A stretch of DNA of 64,000 nucleotides from Streptomyces cathayae (GCF_029760955.1 NZ_CP121682.1:3100001-3164000); one strand, 5' to 3'. Shown: positions 7,845 to 16,375, numbered from the stretch's first letter. A program made the numbers and translations. The notes: generated from the letters alone by a model not told the origin.

Positions 7845-8534
7845 ATGCGCGCCGATCCGCCGGAGTTCCTCCGCGCCACCCGTGTCTCGTACGACGCCAT
7901 TGCCGACGAGTACACCGACCGGTTCGCCGACGGACTGGCCGATCTGCCCCTGGAACGCGCCCTGCTCACGGCCTTCGCGGAGCTCGCCCGGACCGCCGGG
8001 GCGGGCGAGGGGACCACCCGGCTGCCGGTCGCCGACCTCGGCAGCGGTCCCGGACACGTGACCGCGCGGCTGCACCGGCTCGGCCTGCCGGTCTTCGGGG
8101 TCGACCTCTCCCCCCGCATGGTGGCCCTGGCTCACGCGGCACATCCGGGTCTGCGGTTCCACGTGGGCTCCATGACCGCGCTGGACCTGCCGGCCGGGAC
8201 GCTGGGCGGCATCGTGGCGCTGTACTCGGTCATCCACATCCCCGACGACCACCTCACCGGCCTCTTCGCCGAGTTCCACCGCGTCCTGGCACCCGGCGCC
8301 CCGGTCCTGCTGGCCTTCCAGACGGGCGACGAGGACGGCGGCCTGCACCTGGACGAGCGTTTCGGCCACCCCGTCTCCCTGGACTACCACTGGCGCTCCC
8401 CCGCCACCGTCATCACCCACCTGACCGAGGCGGGCCTGGAACTCACCGCCCAGACCCTGCGCGAGCCGACCCCCGACGAAAAACGCCCCCGCGCCCTCCT
8501 CCTGGCCCGCAGACCGGAGACGGCACAAGACTGA
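7845..8534 (+). CDS. Class I SAM-dependent methyltransferase
   Basis: The protein is 229 aa, cytosolic, with the Rossmann-type methyltransferase fold. Motif I is VADLGSGPG (62-70), the acidic SAM-ribose residue falls in FGVDLSPRMVALA, and motif post-I/II resembles IVALYSVIHIPDDH, followed by the substrate half. I start it at ATG 7845, giving MRADPPEFLRATRVSYDAIADEY, the usual N-terminal helix of this family; the open frame extends upstream without coding character. It matches small-molecule methyltransferases of the UbiE/Methyltransf_11 type; the substrate cannot be inferred. It stands alone, with 385 bp before it and about 200 bp after. Confidence 0.85.
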   Translation: MRADPPEFLRATRVSYDAIADEYTDRFADGLADLPLERALLTAFAELARTAGAGEGTTRLPVADLGSGPGHVTARLHRLGLPVFGVDLSPRMVALAHAAHPGLRFHVGSMTALDLPAGTLGGIVALYSVIHIPDDHLTGLFAEFHRVLAPGAPVLLAFQTGDEDGGLHLDERFGHPVSLDYHWRSPATVITHLTEAGLELTAQTLREPTPDEKRPRALLLARRPETAQD

Positions 8535-8735
8535 CGTCGGCCCGGCCTTCACTCAGGCGGCACGAACCCCCGTGATCCGACAATCGACGGTGGCTCTTCA
8601 GCACCTCGTCCGGCATGGGCCGCGGCCTATGTACCCAAGCCGGGAACGCCTTCCATCGGTCAATATGGGGCAGGCCCGGGGTGACAGCTGGAAAAGCCCC
8701 CGGTCTACGGAAACGACGCGTACCAGACTGGCGAC

Positions 8736-8953
8736 ATGAGCACTGAAGCACTGCACCTGACCGCCGCGATCACCCACGAGGGCGACTGGTACGTGGCACG
8801 CTGCCCCCAGGTCGAGGTCACCTCGCAGGGAGAAACCATCGAGGAGTCCCTGGAGAACCTCCGCGAGGCACTGGAACTGCACTTCGAGGAGGCGCCTGCC
8901 CCGAGGTCACCGACGTGATCACCGCGCCCGTCGAAATCCGGCGCGCCGCATGA
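8736..8953 (+). pseudogene. hicB: HicB-family antitoxin, frameshifted near its C-terminus
   Basis: The intact part reads MSTEALHLTAAITHEGDWYV and continues with ARCPQVEVTSQGETIEESL and NLREALELHFEE, the RNase-H-like HicB fold that masks a HicA toxin. In the present frame it ends at 8918 after PAPRSPT. One base out of frame, the sequence resumes a typical HicB tail (EVTDVITAPVEIRRAA) and stops at 8951-8953. That stop overlaps the ATG of a HicA-like start (ATGA), the normal hicBA junction. A one-base loss near 8898-8902 explains this. The truncated 60-aa product could still fold, so antitoxin activity is possible. Sequencing error is an alternative. Confidence 0.7.
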
Positions 8954-9093
8954 GTCCTGCCGTCCCCTCCGGCCTCTACGGCCCGGCTGCCGCGAAGGCC
9001 CTCGAACGGGACGAGCCGCACCGGCAGCGAGAAGCCCCCTCGTTCACGAGGGGGAGGAGTCACCCTCCGCCAGGCCGACCGGACCAACGCTGA
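8950..9093 (+). pseudogene. HicA toxin remnant, destroyed after about 20 codons
   Basis: The ATG at 8950 overlaps the restored hicB stop. The first 20 residues, MSPAVPSGLYGPAAAKALER, resemble the start of HicA mRNA-interferase proteins (short N-terminus, SG, then K/R-A-L-x-R). After that the frame leaves the dsRBD-like HicA fold: no catalytic GSH motif follows. It runs through an IS200/IS605-like hairpin (9035-9054) and stops at 9091-9093. I infer that hicA was interrupted or replaced by a transposon end. The identity of the remnant rests on the start and on operon position. Confidence 0.5.
9035..9063 (+). repeat. IS200/IS605-like end hairpin in the hicA remnant
   Basis: The perfect arms CCCCCTCG (9035-9042) and CGAGGGGG (9047-9054) enclose a TTCA loop and are followed by AGGAGTCAC. 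The layout (C/G-rich arms, TTCA loop, then AGG-A-TCA) matches the right-end hairpin at 20030-20058 in this window. It is best read as the end of a lost IS200/IS605-group element; a plain terminator is the alternative. Confidence 0.45.
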
Positions 9094-9187
9094 GCTGATC
9101 AAGGATCACGAGACCGTGGCCGAGTGCATCCAGGTTCGTGGCCTGCTCCGGGCCTCCGCCGTCCACCGCATCGGGCACAGGTCCTGA
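9059..9187 (+). pseudogene. Orphan coding fragment of unknown family (43 codons)
   Basis: The frame from 9059 to the TGA at 9185-9187 reads TLRQADRTNAELIKDHETVA and then ECIQVRGLLRASAVHRIGHRS. It has strong G/C third positions, as expected for Streptomyces coding DNA, but no start codon: it begins directly after the transposon-end hairpin. It looks like the 3' end of a gene cut off from its start. I do not recognise the family. Confidence 0.35.
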
Positions 9188-9284
9188 CTCAGCAGGGAGC
9201 AACCAAGTACGAGAAGCGCGGGCAGCGTTGGGTGTGCCCACGTAGGTGCCCCGCACCTGTTTCCACTCGGCAGACGCCGACACC

Positions 9285-9836
9285 TCAGCGCAGCTCGCGG
9301 ACCATGCAGTCGTACAACGGCGCCTCGTCCCACGGATGAGAGACACCCACCTTCCGATACCCCCACGCTGCGTAGGCGGACTGCGCGGGCGCGGCCTCCG
9401 GCTCGGGCCGCACCGTCAGAGTGACCCGCTCGGCGTCCAAGCCCTCAAGGAGCCGCGTATGCAGCGTGGCGGCGATGCCGTGCTGCCGCCACGCCTTCCG
9501 TACGGCCAGCTCGATGATGACGAACGTGCGCCGGCCGTCCTCCTGCGTGAAGGTGCCCGGCAGCCGGATGTCCTGGAGGTTCTCCCACCAGCGGGTGTCA
9601 GCAGCGAGAAAGTAACCATAGGTGAAGCCCACGACTTCCTCCCCGTCACGGGCCAGGACGAGACGGAAGCCGGGTCGCCGTGTGTGGACCTGGTATGTGT
9701 CGATGAACTCGGCGATGTCGCACGGCCCCTCACGGTAGGGCGGCTCGGCGTACACCTCCTCGTAGGCGGGGAGGAAGGCATCGAGTCGGCGAGCGCCCTC
9801 CTGACCCTCGTACCGCTCGTACGTTTCCCCGGCCAT
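9285..9836 (-). CDS. GNAT-family N-acetyltransferase
   Basis: The protein is 183 aa from ATG 9836; a GTG one codon earlier is possible. The GNAT fold is indicated by the acceptor-side strand FRLVLARDGEEVVGFTYGYF, by VIIELAVRKAWRQHGIAATL (motif A, acetyl-CoA pyrophosphate loop of the R/Q-x-x-G-x-A type), and by the C-terminal AQSAYAAWGYRKVG (motif B). The acceptor is unknown. Its start overlaps the TGA of the upstream TPR regulator gene (TGATG), so the two are translationally coupled and probably serve the same response. Confidence 0.85.
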   Translation of the reverse strand: MAGETYERYEGQEGARRLDAFLPAYEEVYAEPPYREGPCDIAEFIDTYQVHTRRPGFRLVLARDGEEVVGFTYGYFLAADTRWWENLQDIRLPGTFTQEDGRRTFVIIELAVRKAWRQHGIAATLHTRLLEGLDAERVTLTVRPEPEAAPAQSAYAAWGYRKVGVSHPWDEAPLYDCMVRELR

Positions 9837-11128
9837 CACACGACTCCCTTCAGCTCGGTGTACTCGGTCAGCTCCTCGGCGGCCTCGCGGGCGCTCACCG
9901 CGTCGATGCTTCGAAGCAGGTCGCGTACGTCGGCCACACGTCGGTTCACACGGCCGGACTCCACCTCTTCGAGGTGGGTGAGGCTGGTGGCTGCCTCAGC
10001 CGCTCCTTCGTCGACCTCACCGGCCTGGACCAGACTGCGGGCCAGGGTCATCCGGTAGAGGGCTCGGTTGCGTCCGTACGACCGGTCCTGGTGGGCGAGC
10101 GCTGCGCGCAGGAAGGGAACCGCCGCCTTGTGGTGCCCGGTGTCGGAGTACAGCAGGCCCTGGGCGTAGTCCAGTTCGGCTGGTCCGTGGAAAGCGGCCC
10201 AGTCCGGGGCCGGGCGTCCACGACCGGAGCGGTCCACCATCCGCATGGAGTCGGCGAGCCGTTTGCGTGCGCTGCTCCGGTCCTTCATGAGCGCCAGAGC
10301 GCGAGCCTCGCGAGCGGCAATCAGGGACAGCAGTGCCGGACAGCCGAAGGGCACAGCGAGCGAGTGGGCCGCGCGAGCGAGGTCGTAACCGTCACGCGGT
10401 CGGCCTTCGTAACTGGCCTGCATGCTCAGCGAGACGAGGACCAGGATCTGGAGTCCGGCGTCGTGAAGCATGGTCGCGGTGGTCAGGGCCTCGCCCCAGT
10501 AGCGACGGGCGGTGTCCTGCTCGTCGGCGTCGTAGTACAGCCAGGCGCATTGCTCCGCGGTTTCGCCGACGAGAAGCTGGAGTTGACGTCCGACGGTGTC
10601 CGGGTAGTCACTGGTGTTGATGATCCGGCGCACTCGCCGGAGATGGCGGACGGCGAGGGAGCGGACGTCGCCCCCTCCGTACGCGTCGTCGAGGGTGTAC
10701 AGCGAGCGGAGGCCCTCACGGAGTTCGAGAAGGTGAGCCGTGCCGACGGCTTCCGGGATTCCGATGCCCTTCCGAGGCCCTACCGCCACGCCGGCAGTTA
10801 CGCCGATCGCGTCGGCCACGAAGGTCCTGCGGTCCACGTTCACCTCTCCCGACGGCGCGTGCGGCCCGTCCACCGTCGTGCTCGGCCCTGGCCCCGGGAA
10901 GCCGAGGTCAACGGGGTTCACGCCGAACATCGCGTGCAGCACGCGCCAGGCCGGCGGATGCGGTCTGGGCGGATGCGTCCGACGCCACCGCCGGACCTGG
11001 CGGTCGGTGATGGTCACCTGCTCCCCGACCAACTCGGCGGTCGCCTCGAAGGCCGGGATGAACGTCGACGGCTTGGCCCATCCGCGCTCTGTGCAGGCTT
11101 GCGCGAACGGCGTCGGCGTCTCATCCAC
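9836..11128 (-). CDS. Regulator-like protein with N-terminal DNA-binding-like region and TPR-type helical repeats
   Basis: The protein is 430 aa. I place the start at GTG 11128 because GGGAGG lies just upstream and the family-like N-terminus VDETPTPFAQACTERGWAKP begins there. Residues ~1-80 contain a basic putative helix-turn-helix (TITDRQVRRWRRTHPPRPHP) seen in Streptomyces regulators that resemble XRE/BldD-like signalling regulators. Residues ~130-420 are Ala/Leu/Arg-rich helical pairs of TPR character (for example YAQGLLYSDTGHHKAAVPFL). Such proteins are usually cytosolic, ligand- or peptide-controlled regulators. Coupled downstream is a GNAT enzyme; divergent upstream (197 bp) is an RsbW-like ATPase, a neighbour pair common in Streptomyces. 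Confidence 0.7.
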   Translation of the reverse strand: MDETPTPFAQACTERGWAKPSTFIPAFEATAELVGEQVTITDRQVRRWRRTHPPRPHPPAWRVLHAMFGVNPVDLGFPGPGPSTTVDGPHAPSGEVNVDRRTFVADAIGVTAGVAVGPRKGIGIPEAVGTAHLLELREGLRSLYTLDDAYGGGDVRSLAVRHLRRVRRIINTSDYPDTVGRQLQLLVGETAEQCAWLYYDADEQDTARRYWGEALTTATMLHDAGLQILVLVSLSMQASYEGRPRDGYDLARAAHSLAVPFGCPALLSLIAAREARALALMKDRSSARKRLADSMRMVDRSGRGRPAPDWAAFHGPAELDYAQGLLYSDTGHHKAAVPFLRAALAHQDRSYGRNRALYRMTLARSLVQAGEVDEGAAEAATSLTHLEEVESGRVNRRVADVRDLLRSIDAVSAREAAEELTEYTELKGVV

Positions 11129-11325
11129 CCTGGCCTCCCGAAGGGGTTCTGCTTTCGTCGACGGTAGCCCTCTCGCCCGGGGGAAAAGTCCGGCAGTTGA
11201 GAAAAAGTCCGCGGGAAGGTCCGCCCACAAGTCCGGTGACGGAGTGTGAAAAACAGTTTCCTCTAGGTGACAGCGCAAGACGCTGTCGAGGCCGAACCCG
11301 AGCACCACCATTGAAGGACGCGACC

Positions 11326-11739
11326 ATGACGATGTCCGCGGCACCAGTAGGACCACAGCGCTACCAGGAGCGCTATCCGGCGACGTTGGAGGCCGCCGGA
11401 CAGGCGCGGCGAGACATGACGCTGGCCCTGGAGACCTGGGGCCTGATCGAGCTGGTGGACCTGGCCAGGCAGGTCGTCACGGAGCTGATGGCCAACGCGC
11501 TGGAACACACGGACTCGGCCACGGTCGGCGCTTCCATCACCCGCACCGGAGCACGGTCCGCGCGGATCGTCGTCACCGACTCCTGCCGCACCAGACCCAC
11601 CACGGGCACGCCGTCTCCCGACGACGAGCACGGCCGCGGCCTCCTCCTCGTCGACGCGCTCGCCCACGCCTGGGGCAGTGAACTGGTGCACGGCGGGAAA
11701 CGGGTGTGGGCCGAACTGCATGTGGACAGCGAGCAGTGA
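11326..11739 (+). CDS. RsbW/HATPase_c-type ATP-binding regulatory protein
   Basis: This 137-aa protein has the GHKL ATPase fold found in anti-sigma-factor kinases of the RsbW/SpoIIAB type. Visible motifs are the N box VTELMANALEHT (helix with the Mg-binding Asn), a shortened G1 region (IVVTDSCRTRP) and the G2-like DDEHGRGLLLVDALAHAWG. Streptomyces encodes dozens of these, many of whose partners are unknown. The start is ATG 11326 (MTMSAAPVG). It is divergent from the TPR regulator and stands without an obvious sigma factor or antagonist next to it, so its partner must be encoded elsewhere. Confidence 0.85.
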   Translation: MTMSAAPVGPQRYQERYPATLEAAGQARRDMTLALETWGLIELVDLARQVVTELMANALEHTDSATVGASITRTGARSARIVVTDSCRTRPTTGTPSPDDEHGRGLLLVDALAHAWGSELVHGGKRVWAELHVDSEQ

Positions 11740-11899
11740 GCACGTCGCCCGTGGCGGAGTTGCCACGCGTCGATCACCTCAGTCCTCGACAGCAGGCGGC
11801 CATCGACTGCGCACCGGACTGCAACGCCACCTGTCGCCGTCGGCGCCCTTTGAGGCAAGGCCGGGAAGCTCCTCGCCAGCCCCTTTGGGCGTGGGCGAG

Positions 11900-12697
11900 A
11901 TGAGCAGCAGTCCGATGGCTCACCTGGAAATCGGCCTCTGCTTGGATCTCCACATGACGGACTGGTCTCAGCTCCACCACGCCTATGGGACCGCGGAAGA
12001 CATTCCCGCCCTGCTCGACGCAGTCGGCCCGGACCCTCGGGATCCCGGCTGGGACGCTCTGGCCTCCCGCCTGTACCACCAGGGCGGTGTCTACTCAGCC
12101 AGTTACGCCGCCTTGCCGGAACTGGCGGAGAAGGCCCGGCAGTGGTCACTCGCTGAACGGCGCATGCCGCTCTACCTGGCCGGCCAGATCGTGGCCAGTC
12201 GCGACATCCGCGACGAGGTCGTGGATCCCTTCGTCACCCATGCTGCCGACATCGCCGAACTGCTGGCGCTGACAGAGGAAGCACTGGGCGACCCCGCCCT
12301 CGTCGATGACTCCCTGAACTACGTTCAGCTCCTGTCGACCTTGCTCAGCTTCGAGGGAGTCGAAGGCTGGGGCGAGCACCTCGACCAGGTGAACGGAGAG
12401 GAGTACGAGGTCCCCTGCCCGGCCTGCTTCTCGGAGAACTTCATCGTCTTGGGAGAGGGCTGCCGCTACTCCACCGCCGATGAGATGTACTTCAAGCGGC
12501 CACCGGCTCACACGATCCCGCTCCAGCCTCAGGACCCGACCACCGCTGACGGACTGCTACCCAGGCTCCACACACGCGCCCTCTCCGATGGGCATCCCGA
12601 GGTCGCAGGCAAACTCCCCTACGTGTTCGGCCATGCCCATTGCGTTCACTGCGGTGAACTCTTCAGCGTCCCAGAAGCAATCCTCGCCCGCTGCTAG
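11900..12697 (+). CDS. Hypothetical protein with C-terminal zinc-ribbon-like Cys pairs
   Basis: The protein is 265 aa from ATG 11900; an internal ATG (MTDWSQ, residue 19) is an alternative start. The first ~160 residues are helical and Asp/Leu-rich. The C-terminal third carries two spaced Cys pairs, CPACF near residue 172 and HCVHCGELF near residue 248, consistent with a split zinc ribbon of the kind that folds from both ends of a small domain. There is no signal peptide or membrane segment. I do not recognise the family. Codon use is typical of the neighbours. It follows the RsbW-like gene by 160 bp on the same strand. Confidence 0.65.
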   Translation: MSSSPMAHLEIGLCLDLHMTDWSQLHHAYGTAEDIPALLDAVGPDPRDPGWDALASRLYHQGGVYSASYAALPELAEKARQWSLAERRMPLYLAGQIVASRDIRDEVVDPFVTHAADIAELLALTEEALGDPALVDDSLNYVQLLSTLLSFEGVEGWGEHLDQVNGEEYEVPCPACFSENFIVLGEGCRYSTADEMYFKRPPAHTIPLQPQDPTTADGLLPRLHTRALSDGHPEVAGKLPYVFGHAHCVHCGELFSVPEAILARC

Positions 12698-12813
12698 ACC
12701 AAGCACTTCCCTCGCCCACCCCCTTCCTGAGCTTGTTCTACAAGGGCTGGCCGACCTCGAAGGTTGGCCGTATCGAGGCTCGCTTCCGGGAGCTCGTTCG
12801 GCACAATGATCGT

Positions 12814-13017
12814 GTGACGAAAAACGAGGACGCCGGAGTACCGTCCAACAGCACAGGGCTTGTTGCAGGCATGCTGATCGGCATCGCAGTCGGGCTCGTG
12901 CTCGGGCTGACTGTCTTCGACAACATGGCGATGGGCCTGGTGCTCGGCAGTGGAGCAGGCGGAGTCCTCGGTGTCACTCTCCTCTCGGCACGGCGCTCGC
13001 AGCGCCGGTCCTCCTGA
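12814..13017 (+). CDS. Small membrane protein with glycine-rich hairpin
   Basis: The protein is 67 aa from GTG 12814 (VTKNEDAGVPSNST). After a polar N-terminus come two Gly-rich hydrophobic segments (LVAGMLIGIAVGLVLGLTVF and MGLVLGSGAGGVLGVTLL) linked by a short DNM turn, then a basic tail ending RRSQRRSS. The pattern fits a helical hairpin of glycine-zipper type in the cytoplasmic membrane. A TACAAT-like -10 (CACAAT at 12803-12808) just upstream suggests a near-leaderless transcript. Function unknown. Confidence 0.6.
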   Translation: MTKNEDAGVPSNSTGLVAGMLIGIAVGLVLGLTVFDNMAMGLVLGSGAGGVLGVTLLSARRSQRRSS

Positions 13018-13203
13018 GGACTCCACAAGGCTGCTCAGCTTGTTCTTTTAGCCTCCGGCGTCAAACGGCATCTCGGACCGGGTCGCTCACCTGGGCATTT
13101 TCCGGACACTGAGGCGGCCTTCGTCTGATCATGTGCTCCGCCCAAGGCGCACGTGATCACGACGAAGGCGTTGTCGCCGGTCGTTCGCCGGCCCGGGGTC
13201 GGC

Positions 13204-13833
13204 TCAGTGGCCGCGTGCGATCCATTCGGCCAGGTGTGGTGCCTCGGCGCCGATCGTGGTGCCGTCGCCGTGTCCGGTGTGGACACGGGTCTCTTCCGGC
13301 AGCGTGAACAGCCGGTCGCGGAGGGACCCGATGATGGTGGGGAAGTCGGAGAACGAACGGCCGGTGGCTCCGGGACCGCCCGAGAACAGCGTGTCCCCGG
13401 TGAACAGCACCTCGGCTTCGGGCAGGTGCAGGCAGACGGACCCGGGAGAGTGCCCCGGGGTGTGGATCACCTCGAGTGCCGTGCCCGCCACGTCGATGCG
13501 CTGCCCGTCGCTCATGTGCTCGAAGGCCTGGCCGGGGTGGGTCATCTCCCACAGTTCCTGGTCACCGGGGTGCAGCAGGACCGGCGCCTGGAGCTCACGG
13601 GACAGCTGCGGTGCGACGGTGACGTGGTCGTTGTGACCGTGCGTGCACACGACGGCCACCACGTTCCGGTCTCCCACCGCCTTGATGATCGCTCGCTCGT
13701 CGTGCGCCGCGTCGATGATCACGACCTCGTCGTCGTCGCCGACGAGCCAGACGTTGTTGTCGACGTCCCACGTGCCGCCGTCGAGGGCGAAGACGCCGGA
13801 GGTGACCACGCGCTCGATCCGCAGGCCGTTCAC
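13204..13833 (-). CDS. MBL-fold hydrolase paired with mycothiol-dependent formaldehyde oxidation
   Basis: The protein is 209 aa with the metallo-beta-lactamase fold of the glyoxalase II type. The metal site is THGHNDH (HxHxDH), with further His in [13 protein letters not shown], Asp in FTGDTLF and His in [11 protein letters not shown]. The start is GTG 13833, because it overlaps the TGA of the dehydrogenase gene by 4 bp (GTGA). From this coupling I infer that it hydrolyses S-formylmycothiol, the product of the dehydrogenase, to formate and mycothiol, as S-formylglutathione hydrolase does in glutathione organisms. The MBL assignment is firm; the substrate is inferred from the operon. Confidence 0.85.
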   Translation of the reverse strand: MNGLRIERVVTSGVFALDGGTWDVDNNVWLVGDDDEVVIIDAAHDERAIIKAVGDRNVVAVVCTHGHNDHVTVAPQLSRELQAPVLLHPGDQELWEMTHPGQAFEHMSDGQRIDVAGTALEVIHTPGHSPGSVCLHLPEAEVLFTGDTLFSGGPGATGRSFSDFPTIIGSLRDRLFTLPEETRVHTGHGDGTTIGAEAPHLAEWIARGH

Positions 13834-14915
13834 AGGACCACCACCGAACGCAGCACCTCGCCGGCCTGCATGGTGTGGAAGGCCTTCTCGACCTCGTCGA
13901 GCGCGATGCGCTCGGAGACGAACTTCTCCAGCGGCAGCCTGCCCTGCAGGTGCAGGTCGACGAGCATCGGGAAGTCGCGCTCCGGCAGACAGTCGCCGTA
14001 CCAGGACGACTTCAGGGAGCCGCCGCGGCCGAACACGTCGAGGAGCGGCAGTTCGAGCTTCATCTCCGGCGTGGGCACGCCCACCAGCACGACGGTGCCC
14101 GCGAGATCGCGCGCGTAGAACGCCTGCTTCCACGTCTCGGGCCGGCCGACCGCGTCGATGACGACGTCGGCGCCGAAGCCGCCCGTCAGTTCGGCGATCG
14201 CGGCGACGACGTCGGCCTCGCCGGCCTTGACCGTGTGGGTGGCGCCCAGGTCGACCGCCCAGTCCAGCTTCTTCTCGTCCCGGTCCACCGCGATGATCTT
14301 CGATGCGCCCGCCAGTCGCGCCCCGACGACGGCCGCGTCACCCACGCCGCCGCAGCCGATGACGGCCACCGAGTCCCCGCGGCCCACCCCGCCGGTGTTG
14401 ACGGCGGCGCCCAGGCCGGCCATGACACCGCAGCCGAGCAGACCCGCGACGGCGGGGTCCACGGACGGATCCACCTTGGTGCACTGTCCGGCGTGCACCA
14501 GGGTCTTCTCCGCGAAAGCGCCGATGCCGAGCGCCGGGGTGAGTTCCGTCCCGTCGGTCAGGGTCATTTTCTGACTCGCGTTGAACGTGTCGAAGCAGTA
14601 CTGGGAGCGCCCGCGCCTGCAGGCCCGGCACCGCCCGCACACGGCACGCCAGTTCAGGACGACGAAGTCGCCGGGCCGCACCGACTCGACGCCTTCGCCG
14701 ACACTCTCCACGGTGCCGGCGGCCTCGTGTCCGAGGAGGAACGGGAAGTCGTCGTTGATACCGCCTTCGCGGTAGGTCAGATCGGTGTGGCACACGCCGC
14801 ACGCGGCGACCGCGACGACGACCTCACCCGGTCCCGGATCGGGAATCACGATGTCGGTGAGCTCGACCGGAGCTCCCTTGGAGCGGGCGATCACACCGCG
14901 GACCTGCTGTGGCAT
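13830..14915 (-). CDS. mscR: S-(hydroxymethyl)mycothiol dehydrogenase (mycothiol-dependent formaldehyde dehydrogenase)
   Basis: The protein is 361 aa, a zinc-dependent medium-chain dehydrogenase that oxidises the formaldehyde-mycothiol adduct (and can reduce S-nitrosomycothiol) with NAD. Catalytic zinc ligands are Cys in ACGVCHTDL and His in LLGHEAAG; the structural zinc lobe is [15 protein letters not shown]; the Rossmann motif is [17 protein letters not shown] followed by [10 protein letters not shown]. The N-terminus [19 protein letters not shown] is characteristic of the actinobacterial enzyme. It is coupled to the MBL hydrolase and divergent from a LuxR-type regulator gene, with a 12-bp perfect inverted repeat in its leader. 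Confidence 0.92.
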   Translation of the reverse strand: MPQQVRGVIARSKGAPVELTDIVIPDPGPGEVVVAVAACGVCHTDLTYREGGINDDFPFLLGHEAAGTVESVGEGVESVRPGDFVVLNWRAVCGRCRACRRGRSQYCFDTFNASQKMTLTDGTELTPALGIGAFAEKTLVHAGQCTKVDPSVDPAVAGLLGCGVMAGLGAAVNTGGVGRGDSVAVIGCGGVGDAAVVGARLAGASKIIAVDRDEKKLDWAVDLGATHTVKAGEADVVAAIAELTGGFGADVVIDAVGRPETWKQAFYARDLAGTVVLVGVPTPEMKLELPLLDVFGRGGSLKSSWYGDCLPERDFPMLVDLHLQGRLPLEKFVSERIALDEVEKAFHTMQAGEVLRSVVVL

Positions 14916-14954
14916 CTGGGCTGGTTCCTCTGTCAGTCGGTCGTCAGTCGGTCA

Positions 14955-14982
14955 GAGGGCATGCGCACCGGCGCATGCCCTC
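14955..14982. promoter_or_regulatory. Perfect 12-bp inverted repeat in the mscR leader
   Basis: GAGGGCATGCGC (14955-14966) and GCGCATGCCCTC (14971-14982) flank ACCG. The site lies 40 bp upstream of the mscR start and about 100 bp from the divergent regulator gene. No gene ends here, so it is not a terminator; an operator or 5'-UTR hairpin is likelier. A 10-bp direct repeat GTCAGTCGGT lies at 14932-14953. Confidence 0.5.
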
Positions 14983-15085
14983 CACGACCACGACGTTAGC
15001 CCCGGGCCGAGGACGGGCGACCTGTGCGAGAGACCAGGAGAACCTCGACCTTCGGACGGCGGCCGGACCGGCTAGGGTGCGTGGA

Positions 15086-16375
15086 ATGCCCGACACGAAG
15101 GAACCGCCGGAGGCGGATGTTCTCGCCCTGCGAGAGGTCATCGAGGGTCCGCTGCACGAGATCGCACGCCGGTTCTCCCGCTTCCTGTCGGACCGGTGGC
15201 CGCACACCGCGCTCGTCGTCTTCACCAAGGAGTGCACCGGCCGGCCGCGGAAGGTCGCCGGTGCGACCGAAATGGTCAACAAGGTCACGATCGACGAACT
15301 CGAACAGCTGAAGGCCCTCGTCGAGCCCGGCCGGCCGATCGGCACCACGGCGGCGATCGGCGGGGCCGCCCGCACCGTCTGGGCCGTCCGCGACCCGGTC
15401 GGCACGCTGCTCGTCCTCGTGCCGCGCGGCTCCCGGAAGCAACTCCCGCGGCCCGCCGCCCTGTCGGCCCTCTTCGGGATCGTCGCGACCTCGATCAGCC
15501 AGCAGGTCGCGCAGGCGAGCCCGGACTACCTCGCCGAGTCACGCGCGGCCTCCAGTGAGCGGGCCCGCACCATCACCGAGATGGCGACGGCGCACGAGAG
15601 CGCGCTGGTGGCCATCCTGAACACGCTGCGCGCCACCGCACTCGACGATCGCCGTGCCCGCGTGGCCGCGACCGAGTCCGCCTCCGTCGCGCTGGTGGCG
15701 TTGCGCTCCGCCCAGAAGTCCGATCTGGCCCTGAGCGAGGAACCGGCCCCGGCCGCGTTCACGAAGCTGCGCAGGGACGTCCGGCACCTGCTCAAACACC
15801 ACGAAGCGAGCGTCGAGTTCGTGCCGCCGGCCAAGGCGGCGCGTCCGCTGCCCGGAGAAGTCGCCTACGCCGCCCGCGCGATGACCCGGACCGCGGTGCT
15901 GGCCCTCACCGCGCAACCGGGTCCGTCACGCCTGCGCGTCGCCTGGACCTGTGACGACACGTCACTGCGGATCGACGTGCGGGAACAGGAATCCGGGAGC
16001 GTGGACGTGCACGCGCTGTCACGCCAGCTCGAGGGCCGCGCCCGCACGCTCGGCGCCACGGTCAGCCTCGACGCCGTGCCGGGCTGGGGAAGCCGGGCCG
16101 GCATCGTCCTTCCTTTCGACCCGCCGGCCGTCAGGACCGGGGAGACCAGGCTGTCGAGCCTCAAGGCGCGGGAGCAGGAGGTTCTGCACCTTCTCGCGCA
16201 GGGCAAGCGGAACAAGGCCATCGCCGACACACTCGGAATCACCGAGAGCACCGTCAAGTTCCACGTCACCGGAGTGCTGAGGAAACTCGAGGTCAGCTCA
16301 CGGGGCGAGGCCGCGGCGCTGGCCCTGAACGGGCACGAGCAGGGCCCGGTGGCCGGGGGCCGGGAGGGGCGGTGA
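15086..16375 (+). CDS. LuxR-type regulator with kinase-like sensor core
   Basis: The protein is 429 aa from ATG 15086. The C-terminus is a LuxR helix-turn-helix (RLSSLKAREQEVLHLLAQGK and then NKAIADTLGITESTVKFHVT). There is no receiver domain. Residues ~1-150 look like a GAF-type sensor. Residues ~160-250 form a long helical stretch with a HisKA_3-like His (TAHESALVAILNTLRATALD). Residues ~270-350 resemble a GHKL ATPase ending in GWGSRAGIVLPF. The whole looks like a NarL-type sensor kinase fused directly to its output HTH. An Asn-rich N box is not obvious, so catalytic activity is doubtful. It may control the divergent mscR operon. Confidence 0.8.
   Translation: MPDTKEPPEADVLALREVIEGPLHEIARRFSRFLSDRWPHTALVVFTKECTGRPRKVAGATEMVNKVTIDELEQLKALVEPGRPIGTTAAIGGAARTVWAVRDPVGTLLVLVPRGSRKQLPRPAALSALFGIVATSISQQVAQASPDYLAESRAASSERARTITEMATAHESALVAILNTLRATALDDRRARVAATESASVALVALRSAQKSDLALSEEPAPAAFTKLRRDVRHLLKHHEASVEFVPPAKAARPLPGEVAYAARAMTRTAVLALTAQPGPSRLRVAWTCDDTSLRIDVREQESGSVDVHALSRQLEGRARTLGATVSLDAVPGWGSRAGIVLPFDPPAVRTGETRLSSLKAREQEVLHLLAQGKRNKAIADTLGITESTVKFHVTGVLRKLEVSSRGEAAALALNGHEQGPVAGGREGR

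Noticed and set aside
9044..9366. Minus-strand frames opposite the hicA remnant region
   Set aside because: The plus-strand frame at 9059-9187 has the better third-position bias; the minus frames have no start signal or family match, although a fragment there cannot be excluded.
13018..13203. Possible small gene between the 67-aa membrane protein and the MBL gene
   Set aside because: No start with a ribosome-binding site and no coding bias; left as plain intergenic DNA.
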